NCBI GenBank assembly: GCA_944363975.1
Contig: CALVVU010000002.1
Location: forward strand, 186,001 to 250,000
Origin: Candidatus Coprovivens excrementavium
GTDB lineage: Bacteria; Bacillota_I; Bacilli_A; RF39; UBA660
DNA: 64,000 nt
Direction: 5' to 3'
Each line of letters starts with the position of its first letter. Position 1 is the first letter of the stretch. Under the pieces are notes generated by a model. It was not told where the DNA came from, searched no databases, and saw only the letters and a list, made by a program, of their open reading frames with translations. Below, piece after piece: positions 1 to 7,800 of the stretch. Position numbers and translations under genes: made by a program.

Positions 1-1341
1 GATGAGATAATAAAAACAATTAGAGCGTCTAAGAATAAAGCTGACTCAATTGCCAATTTAATAAAGCAGTTTGACTTTACCGAAGTACAAGCAACAGCAA
101 TCGTTACAATGCAATTATACCGCTTATCAAATACTGATATTAATTTATTACTAGAAGAACAAGGTAATTTAAATAAAATGATTAGTTTCTTAAATTCTAT
201 TTTAAATGATGAGACAATCTTGAAAAAACAAATGAAAAATAGTTTAAGTGAAATCAAAAAAGAATTCGCAACTCCACGTCGTACAGAAATAAGAGACGAA
301 GTATCTGAAATAAAACTTGATCCTCGCGATATGATAACTAAAGAAAACGTTATTGTCGTTGTTACAAACGAAGGATATGTTAAACGTATACCACTAAAAT
401 CATATGTTAATAGCAGTAGTGAACCAACAACCTTAAAACCAGGAGATTTCATTAGAGGACTTTATAGCACAACAACTCTTGATACATTATTAATGTTTAC
501 TAATCAAGGACATTATCTATATGTTCCAGTTCATGAAATAGTAGAAACTAAATGGAAAGAATTAGGTAAACATATAAGTAATGTTATTCAAATCAGTTCT
601 GATGAACAAATAATATCAGCTATGATTCTTGATGATAAAAAGACTAATGTAATTATGGTTACTAAAAATGGTACAACTAAACGCACAAATCTTGCGGACT
701 TAATAGTTAGCCGTTATTCTAAACCAATTAATGCGATCAAATTAAAAGATAACGATGAGCTAATTTCAGTTGTCAAAGACAATGGTCAAGCAATATTCGT
801 TACTAAACTTGGTTACTATCTAAATATTTCATCTGAAGAAATCCCAATTGTCGGTGCCAAAGCTTCTGGTGTAATTGGCATCAAACTAAAAGACGATGAA
901 GTAGTAACATGTTTATCGCCAGAATCATATGATGAATATATTACAATTTTCACTAATAAAAATACTTCTAAACGTCTTAAAATATCTGATTTAGAAATAA
1001 TGACGCGTGCTAAAAGAGGATCTACTTTAATCAAAAAAATAAAATCAACTAACTACTTCATAACTAATGCGATATCTATTAATAATCATGACACAATAAG
1101 TTTAAAAATAGATGGCGAATTTAAAGATATTAAACCGACCGAACTACCTATTATGGATTTATCATCAACTGGTAGTACAATTACCAAAAATAATATCGAA
1201 GCAACATTCAAAGTAGCAGAACTAGTTGAAAGAAAAATTGAACTAAATGAATCGTCTTCAGAAGAAAGAGAATCAAGTAAAACAGAAACTCATAATGAAG
1301 AATTAACAATCGATGATTTCATTGATGACTTTAAATTATAG
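1..1341 (+). CDS. parC: DNA topoisomerase IV subunit A, C-terminal part (5' end outside window)
   Basis: The reading frame is open from base 1, so only the last 446 codons are present. ParC with ParE decatenates daughter chromosomes by double-strand passage. The visible fragment starts in the coiled-coil/C-gate region, where the string IVTMQLYRLSNTDI is the ParC form of this segment (GyrA has a different sequence here). It continues into a beta-pinwheel C-terminal domain with repeated blades of the type VVTNEGYVKRIPL, VTKNGTTKRTNL and IFTNKNTSKRLKI. An acidic Ser/Glu-rich tail of about 40 residues ends the protein. The catalytic tyrosine lies upstream of the window. The stop is followed by a terminator hairpin that also carries the next gene's ribosome binding site. 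The ParC rather than GyrA call is likely but rests on the motif alone. Confidence 0.9.
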   Translation, partial: DEIIKTIRASKNKADSIANLIKQFDFTEVQATAIVTMQLYRLSNTDINLLLEEQGNLNKMISFLNSILNDETILKKQMKNSLSEIKKEFATPRRTEIRDEVSEIKLDPRDMITKENVIVVVTNEGYVKRIPLKSYVNSSSEPTTLKPGDFIRGLYSTTTLDTLLMFTNQGHYLYVPVHEIVETKWKELGKHISNVIQISSDEQIISAMILDDKKTNVIMVTKNGTTKRTNLADLIVSRYSKPINAIKLKDNDELISVVKDNGQAIFVTKLGYYLNISSEEIPIVGAKASGVIGIKLKDDEVVTCLSPESYDEYITIFTNKNTSKRLKISDLEIMTRAKRGSTLIKKIKSTNYFITNAISINNHDTISLKIDGEFKDIKPTELPIMDLSSTGSTITKNNIEATFKVAELVERKIELNESSSEERESSKTETHNEELTIDDFIDDFKL

Positions 1342-1344
1342 TCA

Positions 1345-1387
1345 AAAAAATCACTTATTAAACATAATATTTAATAGGTGATTTTTT
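1345..1387 (+). terminator. parC terminator overlapping the ylbD ribosome binding site
   Basis: An 18-base left arm (1345-1362) pairs with an 18-base right arm (1370-1387) with one G-U pair and a 7-base loop. The right arm ends in six T, as in an intrinsic terminator. It also contains AGGTGA, the ribosome binding site of the gene whose ATG is at 1388, so the site is hidden whenever the hairpin forms. Confidence 0.75.
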
Positions 1388-1720
1388 ATGAGTAAAGAAC
1401 AATTTAAAGAATTTGTCCAAAAAAATCCTCATCTAGCTGACTACGTTGAAAATAATACAATGACTTGGCAAAAATTCTACGAACTATACGATATGTATGG
1501 TGAAAACAAAGAAATTTGGCAAAAATATCTTAATAAAAACAATCGTAATATAAATAATTTTTTTGATAAAGTTGACCCTGACGCTATTCAAAAACACATC
1601 GAATCAGCCCAAAAAGCTCTAGATATATTTAGTGAAATAGCCAATAAAACTAGTGAAAACATTACCAATAATATTAAACCAAGCATTGAAAGACCATTAT
1701 CAAAATTCTTTGGTGATTAA
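1388..1720 (+). CDS. ylbD: YlbD-like putative coat protein
   Basis: 110 residues. The N-terminal half, EQFKEFVQKNPHLADYV followed by TWQKFYELYDMYGE, matches the pattern of Bacillus YlbD (a small protein annotated as a spore coat component); the rest is helical and Asn/Lys-rich. There is no signal peptide and no membrane segment. It overlaps the next gene by one base (TAATG), and in Bacillus the ylbD and ylbE genes are also neighbours, which supports both calls. The biochemical role is not known, and whether this organism sporulates cannot be told from the window. Translation is probably affected by the hairpin at 1345-1387. Confidence 0.65.
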   Translation: MSKEQFKEFVQKNPHLADYVENNTMTWQKFYELYDMYGENKEIWQKYLNKNNRNINNFFDKVDPDAIQKHIESAQKALDIFSEIANKTSENITNNIKPSIERPLSKFFGD

Positions 1721-1938
1721 TGGATAAAACAGTTCTTTATCTTCTCAACAAAGATAAACTTCTTATCTATTTAAAACAAAATAGCTACTTTATTAAAGAC
1801 TTACATCGAAATCCTCAAAATTATGAAAATTTTAAAAAAATAATAAAAGAAAAGTATAATCTTCGCTTTCAAGATAAAATATCTAATATCATCGATGACA
1901 TCGAAGTAGTAAGTAGTATCATAAATACAATCAATTAA
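1720..1938 (+). CDS. ylbE: YlbE-like small protein
   Basis: 72 residues, starting at the ATG that shares its A with the stop codon of the YlbD-like gene, so translation is probably coupled. The stretch LKQNSYFIKDLHRNPQNYENF resembles the conserved core of Bacillus YlbE (a short helical protein with a pattern of the type Yxx LxRNPxxxxxF). No membrane segment, cysteines or catalytic motif are visible. The assignment rests on size, the core pattern and the position next to the YlbD-like gene. Function is unknown. Confidence 0.55.
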   Translation: MDKTVLYLLNKDKLLIYLKQNSYFIKDLHRNPQNYENFKKIIKEKYNLRFQDKISNIIDDIEVVSSIINTIN

Positions 1939-1997
1939 ACAATATTGTAATTTATCTTTATTTATATTAAAATAATAATATAGAAAAGATGATGTAA

Positions 1998-2579
1998 ATG
2001 AACAAAAAAGAAAAACTAACTTTTTCCAAAATTGAAATTTTATTTATGATAGTTATGGTAGCTCTAGTAATAGTAACAGGTATTACAATTTTCACTTTAA
2101 CAACGCAAAAGAGAAATGTTGAAAACTTCAAAAATGATAGTGAATATCTTATTTCTTTTGCTAAGAATGCCTATGCTTCTATAAAAATGAATGGCGATAG
2201 TGAATACATTGTTACAGGTAGCGATGGAAGTACTAAAGGTATGTGTATTACCATAAAAGGTTTAAAAGACAATGATTTTCTTCAAAATGAATATTCTGAT
2301 TGGGAAGGATATATAGTTATTGAAGAAAGTGCTTCTAAGAAATATAATTATAGTATTTGGGCAACAAATAAAAAATACGTTCTTAATGGTTATGACTCAT
2401 CTATGATTAAAGATTTATCTGTTAATGAAGGATTAACTGAATTTAATGATGATGAATTTTCAAGTAAAGTTAAAACATCTTTTACTGGTACTAGTGGTGA
2501 AAAAGGTGGTACCGGTAATACTGATGGCTCTAGCTTATTAAGATATGAGGCTCCATGTATAAATGAAAAGATAGAATAA
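1998..2579 (+). CDS. Pilin/pseudopilin-like membrane-anchored protein
   Basis: 193 residues. The N-terminus has a short basic stretch, then T-FSKIEILFMIVMVALVIV, where F is followed four residues later by E. This is the type IV pilin pattern (aromatic +1, Glu +5) with T instead of the usual G before the cleavage point, followed by one hydrophobic helix (residues about 13-33). The rest is a soluble extracellular region with a Gly/Thr/Ser-rich stretch near residues 160-180 and two cysteines (about 77 and 187). No prepilin peptidase or pilus ATPase is nearby. It may instead be a simple single-pass surface protein. A terminator hairpin covers the stop codon. Confidence 0.5.
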   Translation: MNKKEKLTFSKIEILFMIVMVALVIVTGITIFTLTTQKRNVENFKNDSEYLISFAKNAYASIKMNGDSEYIVTGSDGSTKGMCITIKGLKDNDFLQNEYSDWEGYIVIEESASKKYNYSIWATNKKYVLNGYDSSMIKDLSVNEGLTEFNDDEFSSKVKTSFTGTSGEKGGTGNTDGSSLLRYEAPCINEKIE

Positions 2580-2592
2580 TCTTTTCTTTTTT
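2565..2592 (+). terminator. Terminator over the stop of the pilin-like gene
   Basis: GAAAAGAT (2565-2572) pairs with ATCTTTTC (2579-2586), followed by six T. The stop codon lies inside the hairpin. Confidence 0.8.
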
Positions 2593-2616
2593 GTTATACT
2601 ATTTTTGGTGATGTAT

Positions 2617-3534
2617 ATGTTAATTATTGGTAGCCATGTTTCGTTTGGCAAAGATCAACTATTAGGAGCTACTAAAGAAGCTATAAGCTATGGTAGTACT
2701 GCTTTTATGTTCTATACTGGAGCTCCAACTAATACAATTCGTAAAGATATTAATGAAGATTTTACTACTCAAGCTCATCAACTAATGCAGGAAAATAATA
2801 TTGAATTAAAAAATGTTATTTGTCATGCTCCATATATCGTAAATCTTGGAAATCGCCAAGATGAAGATAAATATGAATTTAGTATTAATTTTATTCGCAA
2901 TGAACTAAAAAGATGCGATGAAATGGGAATTTCTAGTATGGTTCTTCATCCTGGGAATGCTGTTGGCAAAATAACTAAAGAGGAAGGATTAAATAATATT
3001 ATTAATGCTTTAAATCAAATTCTTGATGGTACAACAAAGTGTAAAATTTTACTCGAAACAATGGCCGGTAAAGGAAGCGAATGTGGTAGTACACTTGAAG
3101 AAATAGCATACTTAGTAAAAAATGTAACTAAACAAGATCAAATTGGTGTATGTATCGACACTTGTCATATCAATGATGCTGGTTATAATGTCGAAAATTT
3201 TACAGAGTACTTAGATTCATTTGCTAACTTAATTGGTCTAGATAAAATAGGATGTCTTCATATTAATGATTCTAAGAATCCTCTTGGTTCTCATAAAGAT
3301 CGTCATGCTAACATTGGCAAAGGAACACTTGGTTTTAATACTCTTATTAATATTATTTATAATGAAAAACTATCATCTATTCCTAAAATATTAGAAACTC
3401 CATACATTGGAGATACTGATGATGATAAAAATCGTCTTTATCCTCCATATAAATATGAAATAGATATGATTCGCGAAAAGAAATATAATCCTAATTACTT
3501 TGAAGAAATTCGTAAATATTATCATAAAGATTAG
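2617..3534 (+). CDS. nfo: Endonuclease IV (AP endonuclease)
   Basis: 305 residues. Nfo cleaves the phosphodiester bond 5' of abasic sites in base excision repair and uses three zinc ions in a TIM barrel. Seen: the N-terminal IGSHVSFGK strand, KNVICHAPYIVNLG, SSMVLHPGNA, KILLETMAGKGSE, GVCIDTCHINDAGY and LHINDSKNPLGSHKDRH, which supply the family's His/Glu/Asp zinc ligands, and the closing ILETPY. The chosen start is the ATG at 2617, because GGTGAT (2607-2612) sits at the right distance before it; the TTG, GTG and ATG just upstream overlap this site. Length matches the family. A terminator hairpin covers the stop. Confidence 0.93.
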   Translation: MLIIGSHVSFGKDQLLGATKEAISYGSTAFMFYTGAPTNTIRKDINEDFTTQAHQLMQENNIELKNVICHAPYIVNLGNRQDEDKYEFSINFIRNELKRCDEMGISSMVLHPGNAVGKITKEEGLNNIINALNQILDGTTKCKILLETMAGKGSECGSTLEEIAYLVKNVTKQDQIGVCIDTCHINDAGYNVENFTEYLDSFANLIGLDKIGCLHINDSKNPLGSHKDRHANIGKGTLGFNTLINIIYNEKLSSIPKILETPYIGDTDDDKNRLYPPYKYEIDMIREKKYNPNYFEEIRKYYHKD

Positions 3535-3550
3535 TTCTCTAATCTTTTTT
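3526..3550 (+). terminator. nfo terminator
   Basis: AAAGATTAG (3526-3534) pairs with CTAATCTTT (3539-3547) across a 4-base loop and is followed by a T run; the stop codon is in the left arm. Confidence 0.8.
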
Positions 3551-3573
3551 ATGCATTAAAAGAAGGTGAAATA

Positions 3574-4905
3574 ATGAATAACTTGTTTACTTCAACAGAA
3601 AACATCTATCGCCCTTTAGCTGAAAAAATGCGTCCTCAATCACTAGATGATTTTGTCGGTCAAGAAGAATTACTAGGACCCAACTCACCATTACGCAAAA
3701 TGATTGAAAACGATTGCATTAGTTCTATAATCTTTTGGGGACCACCGGGAGTAGGTAAGACAACCCTTGCATATATAATAGCTCGTCAAACTAACTCCGT
3801 CTTTAAAAGACTGAGTGCTGTTACATCTGGTGTAAAAGAAATAAAAGATATTATCGCTGAAGCCGAATTTAATAAAGTTAATGGTCAAAAAACAATTCTT
3901 TTTGTTGATGAAATTCATCGTTTTAACAAAGCTCAACAAGATGCTTTTTTACCATATGTTGAAAATGGTGACATAATCCTAATTGGGGCCACAACCGAAA
4001 ATCCATCATTCGAAGTAAATAGTGCTCTTTTATCACGTAGTAAAGTTTATGTTCTAAAAAGTCTTTCTAATGAGAATATAATAAAAATTCTTAAAAGAGC
4101 AATCAATGAAGAAACTCGTGAACAAAATATCAAAATAATAATAGATGAAGACTCCCTTAATATAATAGCAAATCTAAGTAATGGAGATGCTAGAACATCT
4201 CTTAATACTTTAGAAAATCTCTTAACTATTATTCCTCTTAAAAAGAAAACTAAAACAATAACTTCAACTATTATAAAAAAAGCTTTTCAATCTAAAACAT
4301 TTATTTACGATAAAAAAGGAGAAGAACACTATAACTTAATTTCCGCCTTACATAAATCTATGCGTAATAGCAATCCCGATGCTGCTATTTATTATTTAGC
4401 CCGTATGCTAGAAGCAGGTGAAGATCCTTTATACGTTGCTCGTAGATTAATCCGTTTTGCTTCTGAAGACATTGGCTTAGCTAATCCTAGCGCTTTACCA
4501 CAAGCTATTGCTGCATACGAAGCTGCTCACTATATTGGCATGCCTGAATGTTCAGTCAATCTAACTCAAGCTGTAGTCTATTTATCAGTTTCTCCTAAAT
4601 CGAATTCCTTATATACCGCTTATGAAGCAGCTAAAAAGGATGCCTTAGCAACAGCTTCTGAAAAAGTTCCTCTTAATTTAAGAAACGCTGTAACTAAACT
4701 AGACAAAGAGTTAGGTTATGGAGAAAACTATGAATATAGTCAAAATTATGATTTAAAGATGACAGACATGGAATGTTTACCGGAAAAACTAATAGGTCAT
4801 AAGTACTATCATCCATCTCATTTTGGTAAAGAAAAAGGCATTCAAGAAGAACTAAAAAAAATTGAAAGTATCAAAACCTCTCTCCGTAATTCAAAAAAAT
4901 TCTAG
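3574..4905 (+). CDS. rarA: Replication-associated recombination protein A (AAA+ ATPase)
   Basis: 443 residues. RarA (MgsA/WRNIP1 family) is a clamp-loader-like AAA+ ATPase that acts at stalled replication forks. Seen: the [21 protein letters not shown] start typical of the family, Walker [11 protein letters not shown] (about residues 54-63), Walker [20 protein letters not shown] (about 110-128), sensor 1 [12 protein letters not shown] and arginine-finger region LLSRSKVY. The C-terminal tetramerisation part has [16 protein letters not shown] and [14 protein letters not shown], also typical. Preceded by an AAGGTG ribosome binding site. A terminator hairpin covers the stop. Confidence 0.95.
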   Translation: MNNLFTSTENIYRPLAEKMRPQSLDDFVGQEELLGPNSPLRKMIENDCISSIIFWGPPGVGKTTLAYIIARQTNSVFKRLSAVTSGVKEIKDIIAEAEFNKVNGQKTILFVDEIHRFNKAQQDAFLPYVENGDIILIGATTENPSFEVNSALLSRSKVYVLKSLSNENIIKILKRAINEETREQNIKIIIDEDSLNIIANLSNGDARTSLNTLENLLTIIPLKKKTKTITSTIIKKAFQSKTFIYDKKGEEHYNLISALHKSMRNSNPDAAIYYLARMLEAGEDPLYVARRLIRFASEDIGLANPSALPQAIAAYEAAHYIGMPECSVNLTQAVVYLSVSPKSNSLYTAYEAAKKDALATASEKVPLNLRNAVTKLDKELGYGENYEYSQNYDLKMTDMECLPEKLIGHKYYHPSHFGKEKGIQEELKKIESIKTSLRNSKKF

Positions 4906-4925
4906 ACCATCTAGAATTTTTATTT
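4896..4925 (+). terminator. rarA terminator
   Basis: ATTCTAGA (4899-4906) pairs with TCTAGAAT (4910-4917) with a 3-base loop; A/T-rich flanks extend the stem and a T-rich run follows. The stop codon lies in the left arm. Confidence 0.8.
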
Positions 4926-4997
4926 TAAAATTCTCTTTACTCTAGGGTGCTCTATTAAAAAATATTTTCTATAATCAAACTAGAAAGGAGGTCTACT

Positions 4998-5519
4998 ATG
5001 AAGTCTAAAAAATCATTTAATAAGAAAAATATAATTTATATTATTGTTGGATTACTTTTACTTATCATAGCCATCGGTTCAACTACTTATATCTGTTATA
5101 ATCTATGGGGTAAAAATGAAGAAATAGTACCAAATAATATTATTAAAGAATGTCCATTTACCTTAGAAGAACTATATGCCATAACAGATGATCCAGAATT
5201 GTTTAGAAAAAATAATCAATCATCATATACCGAATATAACTATGTAATAACTCATTTCTATGATTATTTTTCTAAAGGAACACCAGTTAAAGTAACAACT
5301 AAAGTAAAAACAAAAGAAGGAGATCCAAACTATATTGAAGAAGTATTAGAAACTCGTTATATGGAATATGATGAATATATGCAACAAATGGAAGTGTTAT
5401 ATGATCATGAAAAAAACTTAAGAGAATGGTATGAAAAAGATCCACCAGAAGATTATGAACCAGACAAACCAATTGGTACTGATTTTAGAACATTTGCCAT
5501 ATGGTTAATATATGATTAA
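4998..5519 (+). CDS. Membrane-anchored protein of unknown function
   Basis: 173 residues with a strong AAAGGAGG site 8 bases before the ATG. A basic N-terminus (KSKKSFNKKN) precedes one hydrophobic helix (about residues 12-34), so the remaining 135 residues are predicted to be outside the cell. That part is rich in Tyr, Glu and Asp, with an acidic, proline-containing end (EKDPPEDYEPDKP). No known domain was recognised. A TATAAT-like -10 box lies just upstream (about 4970). It is followed by a secreted protein gene and may be co-transcribed with it. Confidence 0.7.
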   Translation: MKSKKSFNKKNIIYIIVGLLLLIIAIGSTTYICYNLWGKNEEIVPNNIIKECPFTLEELYAITDDPELFRKNNQSSYTEYNYVITHFYDYFSKGTPVKVTTKVKTKEGDPNYIEEVLETRYMEYDEYMQQMEVLYDHEKNLREWYEKDPPEDYEPDKPIGTDFRTFAIWLIYD

Positions 5520-5558
5520 TAAACTATTATAAATGAAGAAAGGAGAAATAGAATTAAT

Positions 5559-6425
5559 ATGAAAACTAAAATAATTTGTGGCTTGTGCTTTTTATTCTTT
5601 TTCGCAACTACGAGTACTAAAGCTCAAACTATAATAAAAGAAGATATTAACAAAAATAATGAGATTCAATCTACTTATAAAATAGAAGAAAATAAATATG
5701 AAAAAGTTAAAAAAATTCTCACTGAAGAAGAGATAAAATCATTAAATAATCAAACTGTTGAAGAAATTAATAATTCTTCAGAAATAATAGATATTAAAAT
5801 TAAGAATATAAAAAGTACATATTTAGTTAATGGTAAATATCGTTTTTTAGTAAAAGAAGAAATTGTATCACCATTTGCATATAATGATGGTGACATATCA
5901 TCTGATAAATATGAAACGACATATAAACAGATAGTAATGATAGTGTCAAAAAAAGAAAATGGTAGATATGGATTTTATATTCAAAACTCATGGAAAAAAG
6001 AACCAGTAAATAAATCATTTGATGTTATTGCTTTTCGTTGGACAGGAAATGTAAATGCCTATGCTGACACCAATTTCGCCTCACAAGATTATAAGCAATA
6101 TTCAAGTCAAGTAAATCCACCAACAATAGAGTATTCCAAAACTTCTAAAAATTACAAAAGATTTAATAATGGTATAGGAATCTCTCAAAATCTTGTTGAT
6201 GAAGGAAAAGTCTTTGTAAATGTATTAAAAATAGATGTCTCATGCCAAGGTTCTGTTAAATTGTATGGAACATATCAGCATGCTCAAGGAGATCTTTCAC
6301 TAACTAAATCACAATCATACACTTTAAGTAATGCTGGTTTAGGAAATGTTTTATATTACTCAAATTCGCAAATCCGTAACACTTATGACGGAATGCAAGG
6401 TGTAAGCACAAGTTTTATTTGTTAA
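5559..6425 (+). CDS. Secreted protein of unknown function
   Basis: 288 residues. The start has a cleavable signal peptide: MKTKIICG, a hydrophobic core and a TSTKAQT cleavage region near residue 22. The mature part begins with a charged, helical Lys/Glu-rich stretch (about 25-80), then beta-rich sequence, and ends with C-terminal repeats of Ser/Tyr/Gly type (SLTKSQSYTLSNAGLGN). Two late cysteines (about 229 and 288) could form a disulfide; the last residue is Cys. The AAAGGAG site (5539-5545) is 13 bases from the ATG, longer than usual. No family was recognised. Position between a membrane-anchored protein and a transmembrane HTH regulator suggests an accessory locus. Confidence 0.7.
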   Translation: MKTKIICGLCFLFFFATTSTKAQTIIKEDINKNNEIQSTYKIEENKYEKVKKILTEEEIKSLNNQTVEEINNSSEIIDIKIKNIKSTYLVNGKYRFLVKEEIVSPFAYNDGDISSDKYETTYKQIVMIVSKKENGRYGFYIQNSWKKEPVNKSFDVIAFRWTGNVNAYADTNFASQDYKQYSSQVNPPTIEYSKTSKNYKRFNNGIGISQNLVDEGKVFVNVLKIDVSCQGSVKLYGTYQHAQGDLSLTKSQSYTLSNAGLGNVLYYSNSQIRNTYDGMQGVSTSFIC

Positions 6426-6483
6426 AAAAGTTTAATTAACTAAATAATCCATGCTATAATAAAGGCACGAAAAGAGGAATAAT

Positions 6484-7452
6484 ATGGAGCTTAAAAAAGA
6501 TTTTGCCGAGCTAATAACTAGTGCCCGAAAAAGTAAAAAAATGACGCAACAAGAACTAAGTGCCTTAATAAATGTATCTGATAAAGCAATATCTAATTGG
6601 GAAACAGGTAAAAATATTCCAGATTATGAAATATTAAAAAAACTAGAAAAAATTTTAGATATTTCCTTATTCAATGAGCCAAAAGAAAAAAGATACTTTA
6701 AATACTTAATTATTATTCCTCTAATATTCCTTATCATTCTTTTTATATATTTCATCTTTAATTATAATAAGGTTAATTACTACACAGTAACACTTGATAG
6801 TGAAGATTTTGTCCTTTATGATAGCACGATTTTAAAAATCGATAAAGAATATATAATTGATTTATCATTTCTAGAAAACCTTTCTTTACCTTATCAACCT
6901 TCTTACAAAGTTAGTTTATACTATTTAGATGGTAACAAAAAAAAGATTATAGCTGAAGCTGATGACTTTAATAAAATTCATGTTCAAAAAGAATTGGATC
7001 GAAAACAAATAAAAAATAATTTATATTTAAGTATAAGTTATAGAGATTATACTAATGAATACTATAATGAAGAAATAAAATTAAAATTAAAAAAAGTTTA
7101 TTCAAATAGTAAAATCTTAAATTCTTATAAACCCAATCTTTATCAAATTAACCAAAATAGTAAAAATTTATTAAAGAATAATAGCTATTTACCAATAAGT
7201 GATTATATATATATTAAACAATATAATAATGATTACTATATATATAATGTAAAAGATAATATCTTTTATTATCGTGGAAGATACAATGAATATTTCTATT
7301 ATGCTAAGATAATTGATAATAAGAAATATTATATTGTCTTAAAAGAAAATAAAATAGTAGGTTATAAAACATCTAATAAATATTTTTATAACGAAAAAGA
7401 AGATTTTGTCCTTGGTAAATTAGACGAATACAATAAATTAATATACGAATAA
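6484..7452 (+). CDS. Transmembrane HTH (XRE-type) regulator with extracytoplasmic domain
   Basis: 322 residues. Residues about 8-62 form a Cro/C1-type helix-turn-helix (MTQQELSALINVSDKAISNWETG). After a short linker come a hydrophobic helix (about 75-97) and about 220 residues predicted outside the cell, rich in Tyr, Asn and Lys. DNA binding inside and a sensing part outside in one chain suggest a one-component membrane regulator. The gene at 58645 has the same layout and several matching blocks (a YYLDGNKKKII / YYFDNNVKNII region and an LYLxI / IYLKI region), so the two are probably paralogues. A TATAAT box is at 6455-6460. Targets and signal are unknown; the secreted protein upstream is a candidate target. 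Confidence 0.75.
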   Translation: MELKKDFAELITSARKSKKMTQQELSALINVSDKAISNWETGKNIPDYEILKKLEKILDISLFNEPKEKRYFKYLIIIPLIFLIILFIYFIFNYNKVNYYTVTLDSEDFVLYDSTILKIDKEYIIDLSFLENLSLPYQPSYKVSLYYLDGNKKKIIAEADDFNKIHVQKELDRKQIKNNLYLSISYRDYTNEYYNEEIKLKLKKVYSNSKILNSYKPNLYQINQNSKNLLKNNSYLPISDYIYIKQYNNDYYIYNVKDNIFYYRGRYNEYFYYAKIIDNKKYYIVLKENKIVGYKTSNKYFYNEKEDFVLGKLDEYNKLIYE

Positions 7453-7477
7453 ACGAGTTATAAAAACTCGTTTTTTC
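7452..7477 (+). terminator. Terminator between convergent genes
   Basis: AACGAGTT (7452-7459) pairs with AACTCGTT (7465-7472), followed by a T run. It ends the regulator gene just before the convergent gene at 7477. Confidence 0.8.
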
Positions 7478-7737
7478 TATAAATAATTACTATACTTAAT
7501 TTTTAACTCTTTATATAATTGTTTAATTTTTTCAAAATTCTCCTCAGTATAATGACTACGATACTTATCTATATCAAATAAGCCATGATTACTAAGAATA
7601 GTTTTCCAATTCTTTTTTATAAAATCAAAAGAGAAATTAAGTTCTTCATCATTTAAATTAATATTATTATTAATTGCTAAATAATTAAGATCATGAATTG
7701 TTAAATTATTAATATACCTTTCTATTAAAACAAACAT
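7477..7737 (-). CDS. Small conserved-type protein of unknown function
   Basis: 86 residues on the - strand, with GGTGAT placed 4 bases before the ATG and a TATAAT-like box just upstream, so it is a real gene rather than a shadow. The protein is helical and Asn/Lys/Glu-rich with no membrane segment. The order of elements (an N-terminal T.HDL..LA..NNI.L..EE segment, then a Leu/Phe helix and a final KIKQLYKEL helix) loosely recalls the DUF2624 proteins found next to nfo in Bacillus, but this is a weak resemblance and nfo is 4 kb away here. Function unknown. Confidence 0.6.
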   Translation of the reverse strand: MFVLIERYINNLTIHDLNYLAINNNINLNDEELNFSFDFIKKNWKTILSNHGLFDIDKYRSHYTEENFEKIKQLYKELKIKYSNYL

Positions 7738-7800
7738 AATATCACCTTATTATATTGTATGAATAAAAAATAATTTTTAATACTATTAATAGGTGGTTTT

